54,515 bases of DNA from JAHILA01 sp035528175 (GTDB lineage Bacteria > Patescibacteriota > Minisyncoccia > RBG-13-40-8-A): contig DATKZC010000007.1 of NCBI GenBank assembly GCA_035528175.1, positions 1 to 54,515 on the forward strand, written 5' to 3'. A model generated the notes under the pieces. The model was given only the letters and a program-made list of their open reading frames with translations. It was not told where the DNA came from and did no database searches. Shown here piece after piece: positions 1 to 6,975 of this stretch. Numbering within the stretch: position 1 is the stretch's first letter; each line of letters begins with the position of its first letter. The position numbers and the translations under genes are program-made.

Positions 1-144
1 TAAAAAGGCAGTTTGTTCAATTGCAATTCTGTGATTCGTTTCTTCTTCTGTGAATTCTTCCTTCTTCTCGTAATCTTAGCTGTTTTTATTGGATTGTAGT
101 ATAGTTTCTTTTCTTCGATTACTTTCTGAATATGCCAAGAATAA

Positions 145-182
145 ATAAAAAAGAGGAGTTATTGCTGTCAACAACTCCTCTT
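145..182 (-). terminator. Rho-independent terminator of the lipoprotein gene
   Basis: Inverted arms AAGAGGAGTT (151-160) and AACTCCTCTT (173-182) lie just after the lipoprotein stop codon. Read on the minus strand the hairpin is followed by a T6 run. The left 145 bases of the window hold only a basic open frame with no start codon, which I do not call. Confidence 0.85.
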
Positions 183-190
183 GCTGCCTG

Positions 191-736
191 CTAATTATCT
201 GTGATTGTTCCATTTTTCAGGAGACGAAAAAGAACCATCATTGAGTTCGGGCCATGATTTGTTATATTGCGCCGGGTGCTCGGAACCACATTGAGCAGCT
301 CTTTTTCAAATCCTGTTTCCATAACCCGAACAAAGAACCTGGCCCCGACAATGGTCATATCCATGTGGTTTAAATCTCCATCCCATCTTGCCCAATCCAT
401 ACCAGTCATGGCAAAAAGAGGACCATCTTCATTATCCGGAACACTTTGCGGTTCGCTCCAAGACCAATGATAGTCATCTATCCTCTCCCAAGGCAGAAAC
501 ATAAAAACAATTGACGAATTCCCCCAATCAGTAGCAGCGAAAAAGTCAGCAGCAACCAACCTGTCTAACATGTCTGGATATAAAATGCTGCCAGGCGGAC
601 GGGTATACTTTAATTGAAGAGTCCACCATTTTTTCTTTTTAGCCGGGGGTTCGGGATTGTCCGGGTTTTTATAGCAAGCAGTTGTAAAGAACGCAAAGAA
701 CAGAAACAAACCAATCAAGCAAAACTTCTTTTTCAT
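191..736 (-). CDS. predicted lipoprotein, unknown function
   Basis: I do not recognise this 181-residue protein. It begins with a type II signal peptide: basic MKKK, a hydrophobic stretch, and a lipobox ending FFTTAC with the lipidated Cys near residue 21, so it should be tethered outside the membrane. The mature part is rich in Trp, Asp and Pro, with no repeats or further membrane segments. It is monocistronic: it has its own consensus promoter, a strong AAGGAGG site 5-6 nt before ATG, and its own terminator. This strong Shine-Dalgarno style, unlike the neighbouring ribosomal genes, suggests an accessory or acquired gene. No function is proposed. Confidence 0.7.
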   Translation of the reverse strand: MKKKFCLIGLFLFFAFFTTACYKNPDNPEPPAKKKKWWTLQLKYTRPPGSILYPDMLDRLVAADFFAATDWGNSSIVFMFLPWERIDDYHWSWSEPQSVPDNEDGPLFAMTGMDWARWDGDLNHMDMTIVGARFFVRVMETGFEKELLNVVPSTRRNITNHGPNSMMVLFRLLKNGTITDN

Positions 737-756
737 CTTATCCTCCTTATACCTAT

Positions 757-785
757 ATTCTACTCCGAAGAAATGCTTTTGTCAA
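757..785 (-). promoter_or_regulatory. sigma70-type promoter of the lipoprotein gene
   Basis: On the minus strand TTGACA (780-785), a 17-nt spacer and TAGAAT (757-762) precede a short leader that carries AAGGAGG before the ATG at 736. Confidence 0.7.
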
Positions 786-805
786 CCCCTTAGTGAATTT
801 TGGAC

Positions 806-827
806 TGCTTCGACTCTAGTCGAAGCA
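806..827. repeat. perfect 22-bp palindrome
   Basis: TGCTTCGACT, a 2-nt centre and AGTCGAAGCA form perfect 10-bp arms. A degenerate relative with the same GTCGAAGCA core lies upstream of rpoA near 5309-5334. It may be a terminator or a member of the dispersed palindromes described elsewhere in this window. Confidence 0.6.
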
Positions 828-853
828 ATTTAATAAAATTAGTCTAAAATCTA

Positions 854-973
854 CTAATTTGTTGATCGAACATGGCCTTGATTGTGCTCGTTTAATCGGT
901 TTTTTAAATCAATCGTGTAACCTGTATACAAATTGCCTTTATCAATACTTCTTAAAACATAAACATAAAACAT
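854..973 (-). pseudogene. truncated GIY-YIG nuclease domain
   Basis: An ATG-started 39-residue frame reads MFYVYVLRSIDKGN, then LYTGYTIDLKNRLNEH and ends VRSTN. This is the start of the small UvrC-type GIY-YIG family: the Y-V-Y-V-L strand, a Y-T-G-Y variant of GIY...YIG, and the Arg of the D-L-x-x-R-L-x-x-H helix. Members normally continue about 40 more residues, including the catalytic Glu; here a TAG cuts the frame directly after STN. It is therefore probably inactive. Imperfect direct repeats starting AATTAGTC flank it at about 838 and 989. Confidence 0.75.
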
Positions 974-1036
974 AATTAAATTATAGAACACAATTAGTCG
1001 AAAATCTATCAGATTTTACGAAATCAGGAAAAAAGA

Positions 1037-1204
1037 TTATAAATTCTCAACATAAAAAAATTCTTTGGCTTTGCGGGTATTTAATTTGTCTATTTCTTTT
1101 ATTTTTTGCCCTGCCTTCTTTTTGTCTTGGATTTTCAGTGCACCAAATCTGGTTTTTTTGGTCTTTTTCAGCCATTGAAATAATTGATTTAATAAGAAGT
1201 TTGT
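1037..1204 (-). pseudogene. orphan 3' gene fragment, no start codon
   Basis: A 56-codon open frame has protein-like, Lys-rich composition and ends with KAKEFFYVENL, but contains no ATG or GTG and begins right after an in-frame stop. Product unknown. It sits between the GIY-YIG fragment and the methyltransferase gene, in a stretch that looks like an insertion scar. It could be the tail of a lost gene, or chance. Confidence 0.3.
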
Positions 1205-1240
1205 TTAGCATGATTTTTATTTATTGTTTTAATTCCATAA

Positions 1241-1864
1241 TCATTTCTTCACCAATGTCCTAATAATACTATGCTCATGTTTGCCTTGAGGCAGATGATT
1301 ATCCTTAATAGAAAATTCGCTTAATTCTAATATTTCATTTTGAGAAAATAATTCTGATATTTCTCCTTTTGTAAAAAAATGATTAAAACTCTGCGTCTTT
1401 TTACTATAAAAAGTATTTTCCTCTCCTGTTTTTTCTGCTATTTCTAAAAATTTATTATACGATGGATCATTTATAGAAAAGACCTGCATATAAAGTAATC
1501 CATTTTCTCTTAATGATTTTATTGTATTATCTATTATTGTTTTTATATCCCTTAACTTGAAAAAGTTTAAAACATTCAAAGCCAAAATTAAATCGTATTT
1601 ATTCTCAGGAAAATCAAAATCGAAAATGCTTTTATTGATGGCACTAATATTCGGATAATTCTGCTTTATCACAGAAATGACCTCGCTATCCTTGTCCACA
1701 CAAGTAACGCTAAAACCCTTTTCAGCTAAAAATATGCTATTCCCGCCAGCCCCGCAACCCAAATCTAAAATATTGCCATTCGCAGGCAATATTCCAGCTA
1801 ATTCTTCAACCTTCTTATTCGGTTTTGTTCCAAATTTAAACATAAGAATGGAGGTAGGGTTCAC
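1241..1864 (-). CDS. class I SAM-dependent methyltransferase
   Basis: A 207-residue Rossmann-fold methyltransferase. Motif I, the SAM-binding glycine loop, is visible as LDLGCGAGGNS near residues 33-43. The acidic end of strand 2 is in VTCVDKD, and motif IV is YDLILALNVLNFF. It resembles the TehB/UbiE-like group; the substrate cannot be told. The gene lies 18 nt after a radical SAM gene on the same strand, so the pair may have modified one substrate. A GTG at 1864 follows GGAGG closely and gives the longest form; ATG at residue 8 is the alternative. The GGAGG and GTG both sit in a strong hairpin (1847-1875), so initiation may be restricted. Confidence 0.8.
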   Translation of the reverse strand: MNPTSILMFKFGTKPNKKVEELAGILPANGNILDLGCGAGGNSIFLAEKGFSVTCVDKDSEVISVIKQNYPNISAINKSIFDFDFPENKYDLILALNVLNFFKLRDIKTIIDNTIKSLRENGLLYMQVFSINDPSYNKFLEIAEKTGEENTFYSKKTQSFNHFFTKGEISELFSQNEILELSEFSIKDNHLPQGKHEHSIIRTLVKK

Positions 1865-1875
1865 CTACCTCCATT
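1847..1875. promoter_or_regulatory. 12-bp hairpin over the methyltransferase ribosome binding site
   Basis: AATGGAGGTAGG (1847-1858), a 5-nt loop and CCTACCTCCATT (1864-1875) form a perfect 12-bp stem. In minus-strand mRNA it contains the GGAGG site and the GTG start of the downstream gene and lies 7 nt after the radical SAM stop. No T run follows, so sequestration of the start is likelier than termination. Confidence 0.6.
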
Positions 1876-1882
1876 GTACCAT

Positions 1883-2929
1883 CTAATCAATCGTTTTCCA
1901 ACACTGAGGATCCGGGTCAAAAAACGAACCCGAGTAACCATAGGCAACCGCGCCACAACCCCTGCAGTAATTCAACAATTCGCATTTTTTACACTTCACA
2001 AAATTCTCAACTTGTCTATAATGATTTAGTTTGGGAGATTTTATGAAAATGTCTATCAGCCTTTCTTCTGGAACTCTACCTATGAAACTTGGGAAACGCC
2101 TACAGGCATAAACGGTGCCATCCGACAAGATAGAAAAGTTAGCTATCCCTAAGCCACAACCACCGTAAATCACTTTTTCACCAGAATCAATATCCGGAGA
2201 AAAAATCTTTTGCTCATACAAAAAGAGTTTCCAAAGATGATCTTTTAGGGGAAAAGTTGTTTTATATCCTTTGTTGGTTAACTCCCTGTACAAATTGTAT
2301 GTTTTTCGCAAAAAATTTTTGTATTCCAGAGGAGAAAATGAATTTCTCTTGTAATCGTCTATTGACATCAATTCTGGTCTAACTAGTCGCGCAAAACTAA
2401 AAGCATCAACTTCGTAATCCACCAACAATTTAACAACCGCAGGAAAATCATTCACATTTAATCTGCTCAGGGTAAACATTACGTGAACTTTTATGCCTGC
2501 ATTTTTCAGAACTTTGATAGAAGCCAATGATTTATCAAAGCTTCCCTTCATGCGAATGACATCATGCTTTTCCCTTAATCCGTCTATGCTTATTTGATAT
2601 CTTCCTACGCCTTCTTCTCTTAATTTCCTTGCGCTCTCTGCATTAAGGTGAAAAGGATTACCCATGACATCTATATTCACTTTGTTAAAATGGCTTCTTC
2701 TCGCTTCTCTGTTCACAGCGTCCAAAATCAAGAAGAAATCTCCTCTCAAGAGTGGATCTCCTCCGGTAAAAGCAATACTTGGGACAGCATCCAATTCCAC
2801 GCAGCAATCCATAAGATTCTTAATAACACTCACAACACTACTAAAGTCCAAGTCCTTTTTCTTTTTGTAAGGTTCTTTGGAATTGAATATATAAAAGTCA
2901 CTTGTCAAGGATTTGGGTAATGTATACAC
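1883..2929 (-). pseudogene. radical SAM/SPASM protein, 5'-truncated
   Basis: 348 residues. Radical SAM family features are FTGGDPLLRGDF (the GGE-like SAM-binding motif), a TIM-barrel region through ISIDGLREKHD, and a C-terminal SPASM domain with cysteines at CGLG, YACRR, CKKC, YCRGC and CW, which normally bind auxiliary Fe-S clusters. The N-terminal CxxxCxxC motif that binds the catalytic 4Fe-4S cluster is absent: the protein starts MYTLPKSLTSDFYIFNSKEP, where family members have the cysteine loop followed by Y-x-F-N. The first codons come from the repeat at 2919, so a mobile-element insertion appears to have removed the true 5' end. Relatives mature peptides or enzymes; this copy should lack radical chemistry. 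Confidence 0.75.
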
Positions 2930-2962
2930 ACATATTGCACTTTTCTGCTAATCTGGGAGCAT

Positions 2963-3127
2963 ATGAAAACTATGCCCAAATCAACTAAAGAAGAAAAGTT
3001 TAGATGGATTAAACCAATATTAGATATGGAATACAATAACTTAGAACACTGCGGATTAAATGGATTAACTCCTAACGAAATGCTACAATTATTAACTACT
3101 AACGAACCGACAAATGTCCATGGTTAA
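2963..3127 (+). pseudogene. transposase remnant: N-terminus joined to C-terminus
   Basis: This 54-residue frame reads MPKSTKEEKFRWIKPIL, which looks like the start of the N-terminal HTH region of an IS481-like transposase. It then passes directly into YNNLEHCGLNGLTPNEML, which matches the C-terminal integrase signature (Y-N-x-x-x-x-H-x-x-L-x-G-x-T-P-x-E). The whole DDE catalytic core is missing, so it cannot transpose itself. The likely origin is an in-frame internal deletion of a full element. Whether the micro-protein is made is unknown. Confidence 0.55.
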
Positions 3128-3151
3128 AACATAAAGGTAATGCATACACAG

Positions 3152-3191
3152 ATATATACAATTTTTCTCGATCGTGAGGAATTGTATATAT
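3152..3191. repeat. 40-bp near-perfect palindrome
   Basis: The outer arms ATATACAATT (3154-3163) and AATTGTATAT (3180-3189) pair perfectly and extend 2 bp outward. The centre TTTCTCGATCGTGAGG also pairs apart from one mismatch and two G-U pairs. It could be an element end, an operator or a strong bidirectional terminator. Confidence 0.7.
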
Positions 3192-3227
3192 TGTTTTTTA
3201 ACTCATATCGTAATTGAAAATTAATGC

Positions 3228-3247
3228 GACCCCGCGCTGGCGGGGTC
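3228..3247 (-). terminator. hairpin after rpsI
   Basis: GACCCCGC, a 4-nt loop and GCGGGGTC form a perfect 8-bp stem 35 nt after the rpsI stop. The T run is poor on the minus strand (ATTAATTTTC). The stem resembles CCCCGC-N4-GCGGGG at 18645, so it may be a dispersed palindrome serving as a terminator. Confidence 0.5.
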
Positions 3248-3281
3248 GACATGTATTCTTGAAATAAATAATCCAAGTAGT

Positions 3282-3818
3282 TTACCTCTTTGACCACTGC
3301 GGGGCTTTACGGGCTTTTTTAAGTCCGAATTTTCTACGTTCTTTCTCTCTTGGATCTCTTTTCAAAAATCCTAATTTTTTGAGCCGTTTTCTAAAATTAA
3401 TATCAAATAAAATCAATGCTCTTGAAATCCCGTGCCTGACAGCTTCTGCCTGGCCAGAAATACCTCCGCCTTTAACTTTTACCGTACCTCCAAATTTGTT
3501 TGTCGATTTCAACTTAGTAAATGGCGATTCAACTGTTTGTTGTAAAATAGTAGTCGGAAAATATTCTTTATAATTTTTGCCATTAATCGAAAAATTACCA
3601 TTTTCCATTGACTCTACTGAATCAACAGTATACAGCCTCACCCTAGCAACTGCTCTTTTTCTTCTACCAACTGCTTCAAAATACTGAGCTTTCTTTGATT
3701 TCTTGATTGTTTCCCCGCCAACACTTTTAGAGTTAGGCGGACCTGCCTGTTTGTCAGTCGTAGATTGACTTATGGCGGGTTTTTTAGTTTTTTTAGTTTT
3801 CTTTAATTTCTCCGGCAT
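3282..3818 (-). CDS. rpsI: 30S ribosomal protein S9
   Basis: The S9 domain occupies about residues 46-178: FEAVGRRKRAVARVRLY, then VKGGGISGQAEAVRHGISRAL, and the conserved basic C-terminal tail KKARKAPQWSKR that reaches toward the P-site tRNA. At 178 residues it is about 45 longer than usual because of a Lys/Pro/Ser-rich N-terminal extension. That extension carries a near-palindromic DNA segment (3735-3748) encoding QAGPP, also seen in the rpsF tail. It is the last gene of the ribosomal operon and its ATG lies 26 nt inside the rplM 3' end, implying translational coupling. A shorter start in the extension cannot be excluded. Confidence 0.95.
   Translation of the reverse strand: MPEKLKKTKKTKKPAISQSTTDKQAGPPNSKSVGGETIKKSKKAQYFEAVGRRKRAVARVRLYTVDSVESMENGNFSINGKNYKEYFPTTILQQTVESPFTKLKSTNKFGGTVKVKGGGISGQAEAVRHGISRALILFDINFRKRLKKLGFLKRDPREKERRKFGLKKARKAPQWSKR
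3735..3748. repeat. coding palindrome in rpsI (QAGPP)
   Basis: AGGCGGACCTGCCT is a 14-bp near-palindrome with AGGC/GCCT arms. It is translated as QAGPP in the non-conserved S9 extension, matching the peptide from the related palindrome in rpsF. Confidence 0.45.
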
Positions 3819-4158
3819 ATAATTTTAAATTCTTTATAGTTTTACTTCTTAATGTGTTTTTTGGAAGCATATCATAAATTGCCCTTTTTAACGGCACGCT
3901 CGGGTCTTTTTTTAATAAATTCTTTAATATAATTGTGCTTATCCCGCCTGGATAACCGGAATAATGATGGTATTTTTTGTTTTCCATCTTGTTTCCCGTA
4001 TAAACTATTTTTGCAGTATTGAAAACTATCACTTTATTGTCGCTGACTTTATAGGCTGCAAAATTTGTATCATTTTTCCCACGTAAAAAAACAGCAACTT
4101 CGCTTGCCAATCTCCCAAGCACCTTTCCCGAAGCATCAATTGTATATATCTTTGCCAT
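3793..4158 (-). CDS. rplM: 50S ribosomal protein L13
   Basis: A 121-residue L13, about 20 shorter than the E. coli protein. Family landmarks are LGRLASEVAVFLRGK near the start, YTGNKMENKKYHHYSGYPGG in the middle, and the MLPKNTLRSK loop followed by LKLYAG at the end; the usual C-terminal tail after YAG is trimmed. It is an early-assembly large-subunit protein that binds 23S rRNA. It lies between rplQ (2 nt upstream) and rpsI (overlapping), the usual L13-S9 pair, here fused to the alpha operon. Confidence 0.96.
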   Translation of the reverse strand: MAKIYTIDASGKVLGRLASEVAVFLRGKNDTNFAAYKVSDNKVIVFNTAKIVYTGNKMENKKYHHYSGYPGGISTIILKNLLKKDPSVPLKRAIYDMLPKNTLRSKTIKNLKLYAGEIKEN

Positions 4159-4160
4159 AA

Positions 4161-4514
4161 TTATTTTTTAACTAATTCAATCAAGACCATTTTAGCGGCA
4201 TCCGCTTTTCTGGAAGCAGTTTTTATAATTCTGATGTATCCACCTGCTTGATTGATGTATCGCGGACCAATTTCCTTCATTAATTTATCGACTATTCTTA
4301 CTGGAAAAGTTTTTAATAAAATTCTCCTGTCAGCAATAGTATTTTTTCTGGCTCTGGTTATTGCTTTTTCCAAAAACGGCCTCATTTTTTTTGCCTTGCC
4401 CTCGGTGGTAAATATTTTTTCTTTTAAAACCAACGCAGATGCCAAAGAGCGCAGAATTGCTTTGCGCTGATGAAACGAACTTCCCAGTTTTTGTTTCTTT
4501 TTTCTGTGCCGCAT
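4161..4514 (-). CDS. rplQ: 50S ribosomal protein L17
   Basis: 117 residues, normal length for L17. Signature segments are MRHRKKKQKLGSSFHQRKAILRSLASAL, KKMRPFLEKAITRAR and a C-terminal ADAAKMVLIEL. L17 lies near the peptide-tunnel exit. The ATG overlaps the rpoA stop by one base (TAATG), the conserved rpoA-rplQ arrangement, so the two are translationally coupled. Confidence 0.97.
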   Translation of the reverse strand: MRHRKKKQKLGSSFHQRKAILRSLASALVLKEKIFTTEGKAKKMRPFLEKAITRARKNTIADRRILLKTFPVRIVDKLMKEIGPRYINQAGGYIRIIKTASRKADAAKMVLIELVKK

Positions 4515-5302
4515 TATCTTTTCTTAGATTTTTTAACCTTTTTAGCATTCTCAGTCCGGGGTTGACCAGTCTTGGGCTTGTTCTTCTTTTTTTCTTCTAT
4601 TTCTTCAATTTTGGGGCTGGCGAAAACTCCAAAATGTTCAAGTAGAATATCAGCAGCTTTGACAAACGCCTGTTCTGGGTTTATGCTGCCGTCTGTTTCA
4701 ATATCAATTTTAACTTTATTAAAATCGGTTCTTTCTCCGACACGCATATTTTCCACTTCATAATTGACTTTCTTGATTGGAGTAAAAATTGCATCCATGG
4801 CAATCGAACCGATTTCCAGTTTTTCTTCCTTTCTTTGTTCAACAGGCATATAACCGAGTCCTGTTCCAATTTCGATTTCCATTTCTAATTTGGCTTTAGG
4901 ACTGGTAAGAGTAGCGATATGGATATCTTTATTGATAATTTCCACATCAGAAGTCAACTTAATATCTTTTGCCTTGACTTCTTTTTGACCGCTTATTTTT
5001 AATTCAACTTTTATAGGAAAAATTTCTTTTGCAAGCACCTTAAATCTGACTTGCTTTAAATTTAAAATAATCTGAATTGCGTCCTCCAAAACATTTGGTA
5101 TAGTTGAAAATTCGTGGCTCGTTCCTTTTATTTTAACCGAAACAATGGCAGCTCCTTCAAGAGACGATAAAAGCACCCTACGAAAAGCATTACCAATAGT
5201 TATACCATAACCAGGGTAGCAATTATCTATTTCAAAAATCGCGTGATTATCGCCCTTTTTAATTATTTTGGCCTTTAAAGGTAAGGGAATTTTGTATTCC
5301 AT
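4514..5302 (-). CDS. rpoA: RNA polymerase alpha subunit lacking the C-terminal domain
   Basis: 262 residues against about 315-330 in most bacteria. The dimerising and beta-binding N-terminal domain is intact: GYGITIGNAFRRVLLSSLEGAAI, then IGTGLGYMPVEQRK and VNYEVENMRVGERTDFNKVKIDIETDG. After about residue 230 there is only a Lys/Glu tail ending KKVKKSKKR. The alpha-CTD, which normally contacts UP elements and activators through its helix-hairpin-helix fold, is missing. The downstream frame matches rplQ exactly, so this is not a sequencing break. UP-element and class I activation through alpha-CTD should be impossible unless another protein substitutes. Confidence 0.95.
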   Translation of the reverse strand: MEYKIPLPLKAKIIKKGDNHAIFEIDNCYPGYGITIGNAFRRVLLSSLEGAAIVSVKIKGTSHEFSTIPNVLEDAIQIILNLKQVRFKVLAKEIFPIKVELKISGQKEVKAKDIKLTSDVEIINKDIHIATLTSPKAKLEMEIEIGTGLGYMPVEQRKEEKLEIGSIAMDAIFTPIKKVNYEVENMRVGERTDFNKVKIDIETDGSINPEQAFVKAADILLEHFGVFASPKIEEIEEKKKNKPKTGQPRTENAKKVKKSKKR

Positions 5303-5341
5303 GTATTTTAACTCCGACGCAAAGTCGAAGCAAGTTAATTT

Positions 5342-5974
5342 TTATCTACTATAAAATTCGACAATCATTGCCAAATCAGCAGGAATTTCAATCTCTAATC
5401 TTTCCGGTACATTTAAAACAACTGCCTTGAATTCATTGTTTTCCTTAACTTCCGAAGAAAGCCATAACGGCGTTTTATATTTCTTCAGTTTTACTTGAAG
5501 TTCTTTAAATAATACTTTTTTCGAACTTGATTTATTTATTTCAATTATATCGCCTTTTCTAATATTAATTGAAGGGATGTTAACCTTTCTCCCGTTTAAT
5601 AAAATATGGCCATGACTTACAATCTGGCGCGCCTTGGTTCTAGAGCCGGCAATACCCAATCTAAAGACAATATTATCCAGTCTCATTTCCAGTTTATTTA
5701 CCATAGTGTCGGTTACCACACCCTTTGACCTTAATGCTTCTGCAAAATATCTTCTTAATTGTTTTTCATTAATTCCGTAAATTCTTTTGACTTTCTGCTT
5801 TTCAGCCAGTTGAGAGCCGTATTCAGAAAGCACTGATCTTCGTTTTTTCGCTTTCATGCCTGGGGGATAAGGTTTCTTAATCATGGCACATTTGGCTGTA
5901 AAACAACGTTCCTCTTTTAAAAAGAGTTTTTGTCCTGCCCTCCTGCATTTTTTACAAGCTGATTCTCTTATCAT
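5342..5974 (-). CDS. rpsD: 30S ribosomal protein S4, zinc-binding form
   Basis: S4 nucleates 30S assembly on 16S rRNA. The N-terminus keeps four cysteines in CKKCRRAGQKLF and CFTAKCAM, the zinc-binding C+ form, followed by YPPGMKAKKRRS. The S4 RNA-binding fold is RLDNIVFRLGIAGSRTKARQIVSHGHILLNG. I place the start at the ATG at 5974 (210 residues), 4 nt after the rpsK stop; the in-frame ATG at 6013 would add 13 atypical residues and overlap rpsK. It lies between rpsK and rpoA as in most bacterial alpha operons. Confidence 0.95.
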   Translation of the reverse strand: MIRESACKKCRRAGQKLFLKEERCFTAKCAMIKKPYPPGMKAKKRRSVLSEYGSQLAEKQKVKRIYGINEKQLRRYFAEALRSKGVVTDTMVNKLEMRLDNIVFRLGIAGSRTKARQIVSHGHILLNGRKVNIPSINIRKGDIIEINKSSSKKVLFKELQVKLKKYKTPLWLSSEVKENNEFKAVVLNVPERLEIEIPADLAMIVEFYSR

Positions 5975-5978
5975 ATGT

Positions 5979-6428
5979 TTAGACGCGACGCGGCTTTCTT
6001 GGCCTGCATCCATTGTGCGGAATCGGAGTAATGTCCTTTAATGAGACAATATCAAGCCCATTAGCAGCTATTGCACGAATGGCGCCTTCGCGTCCGGAAC
6101 CAACTCCCTTCACAAAAATATTAACTTCTTTTACTTCGCTTTTATTAACTTTATTCATTAAAGATTCAACCACTTTTGAGGCTGCGAATGGAGTTGCTTT
6201 CTTAGGACCTTTAAAGCCAACGGCTCCAGCGCTTTCAGAAGCAACAACTTCGCCGTTTAAATCTGTTATAGTAATAATAGTATTATTGTATGTTGCCTGA
6301 ATATAAATATTGGCCTGCTCTAATCTGCGGGTTTTTGCTTCTTTTTTGCCCTTCATTTTCGCATCAGTAATTTCCTTTTCTTTCAAGGCTTCTTCTGTTG
6401 TTTCTTTAAAAACTTTTTTCTTTCCCAT
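5979..6428 (-). CDS. rpsK: 30S ribosomal protein S11
   Basis: The S11 core starts around ANIYIQATYNNTIITITD and runs through SAGAVGFKGPKKATPFAA to VKGVGSGREGAIRAI and the conserved end PIPHNGCRPRKPRRV. A basic, Glu-rich N-terminal extension of about 35 residues makes it longer than the usual 130. The start is the ATG at 6428; a TTG four codons earlier is less likely. S11 forms the platform of the small subunit near the E and P sites. Confidence 0.95.
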   Translation of the reverse strand: MGKKKVFKETTEEALKEKEITDAKMKGKKEAKTRRLEQANIYIQATYNNTIITITDLNGEVVASESAGAVGFKGPKKATPFAASKVVESLMNKVNKSEVKEVNIFVKGVGSGREGAIRAIAANGLDIVSLKDITPIPHNGCRPRKPRRV

Positions 6429-6452
6429 ATTTTTTAACAAGTTTGACTTGTT

Positions 6453-6845
6453 TTATGTTTTTTCAGCTGATTTTTTTCGTCCACTACCCATTGTTTTTCT
6501 AATATTGCCCCTGACTGTGCGGTTATTGGTTTTTGTATTCTGACCCCTGACCGGTAACTTTTTAATATGGCGGATTCCACGATAGCAGCCGATTTCTTTC
6601 AATCTTTTAATATTCATCATTTTATCCCTTCTCAAATCTCCTTCGATTTTATATTTTCCGCCCTCAATTGTTGTTCTTAATTTGGCAACTTGGTTTTCGG
6701 TCAGATTTTTTGTCCTGATATTAAAATCAATTTCAGCTTGTTCTAAAATTTTCCTGCTCAAAAATGGACCTATTCCGTAAACATAGGTCAAAGCGATTTC
6801 TATTCTTTTGTTGTCTGGGATATTAATCCCGGCTATCCTAATCAT
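6453..6845 (-). CDS. rpsM: 30S ribosomal protein S13
   Basis: 130 residues. It begins MIRIAGINIPDNKRIEIALTYVYGIG, typical of S13, with the helix-two-turns-helix module around LTENQVAKLRTTIEGG and the basic end RGIRHIKKLPVRGQNTKTNNRTVRG. It contacts tRNA and S19 in the small-subunit head. It lies between rpmJ and rpsK in the canonical order. Confidence 0.97.
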   Translation of the reverse strand: MIRIAGINIPDNKRIEIALTYVYGIGPFLSRKILEQAEIDFNIRTKNLTENQVAKLRTTIEGGKYKIEGDLRRDKMMNIKRLKEIGCYRGIRHIKKLPVRGQNTKTNNRTVRGNIRKTMGSGRKKSAEKT

Positions 6846-6854
6846 ACTTAAAAA

Positions 6855-6968
6855 TTATCCCTGTCTTTGTTTGTGTTTAGGGTTGCTACAGATAACATAA
6901 ATTCGACTTTTACGTCGAACTATTTTGCATTTATTGCAAATCCTTTTTACCGAAGTTCGAACTTTCAT
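6855..6968 (-). CDS. rpmJ: 50S ribosomal protein L36
   Basis: A 37-residue gene: MKVRTSVKRICNKCKIVRRK, then RIYVICSNPKHKQRQG. The C-x2-C-x12-C-x4-H zinc ribbon is complete, so this is the zinc-containing form. It sits between infA and rpsM, its standard position. ATG at 6968 is 7 nt after the infA stop. Confidence 0.97.
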   Translation of the reverse strand: MKVRTSVKRICNKCKIVRRKSRIYVICSNPKHKQRQG

Positions 6969-6975
6969 AATATTT

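Larger units (their letters stand above)
2919..3191 (+). mobile_element. internally deleted IS remnant
   Basis: Two similar segments in direct orientation, starting GGTAATGTATACACA (about 2917) and GGTAATGCATACACA (about 3137), bracket a short transposase-derived frame. Each continues into an inverted repeat; the right one is a near-perfect 40-bp palindrome. The element abuts the truncated end of the radical SAM gene. I infer a deletion derivative of an IS481/IS3-like element. Confidence 0.5.

Noticed and set aside
1..145. Minus-strand open frame, Lys/Arg-rich, running off the left edge
   Set aside because: No ATG, GTG or TTG start is visible, it overlaps the lipoprotein terminator, and the basic composition is expected of AT-rich DNA with GAAGAA runs.
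267..470. Plus-strand frame opposite the lipoprotein gene
   Set aside because: Antisense shadow without ribosome binding site or protein-like pattern.
4551..4580. Possible palindromic insert TGQP in the rpoA tail
   Set aside because: The DNA there is not palindromic, so the resemblance to STSSGQ peptides is probably chance.
5975..6013. Longer rpsD start at 6013
   Set aside because: Adds 13 residues unlike any S4 and overlaps the conserved C-terminus of rpsK; ATG 5974 gives the standard start.
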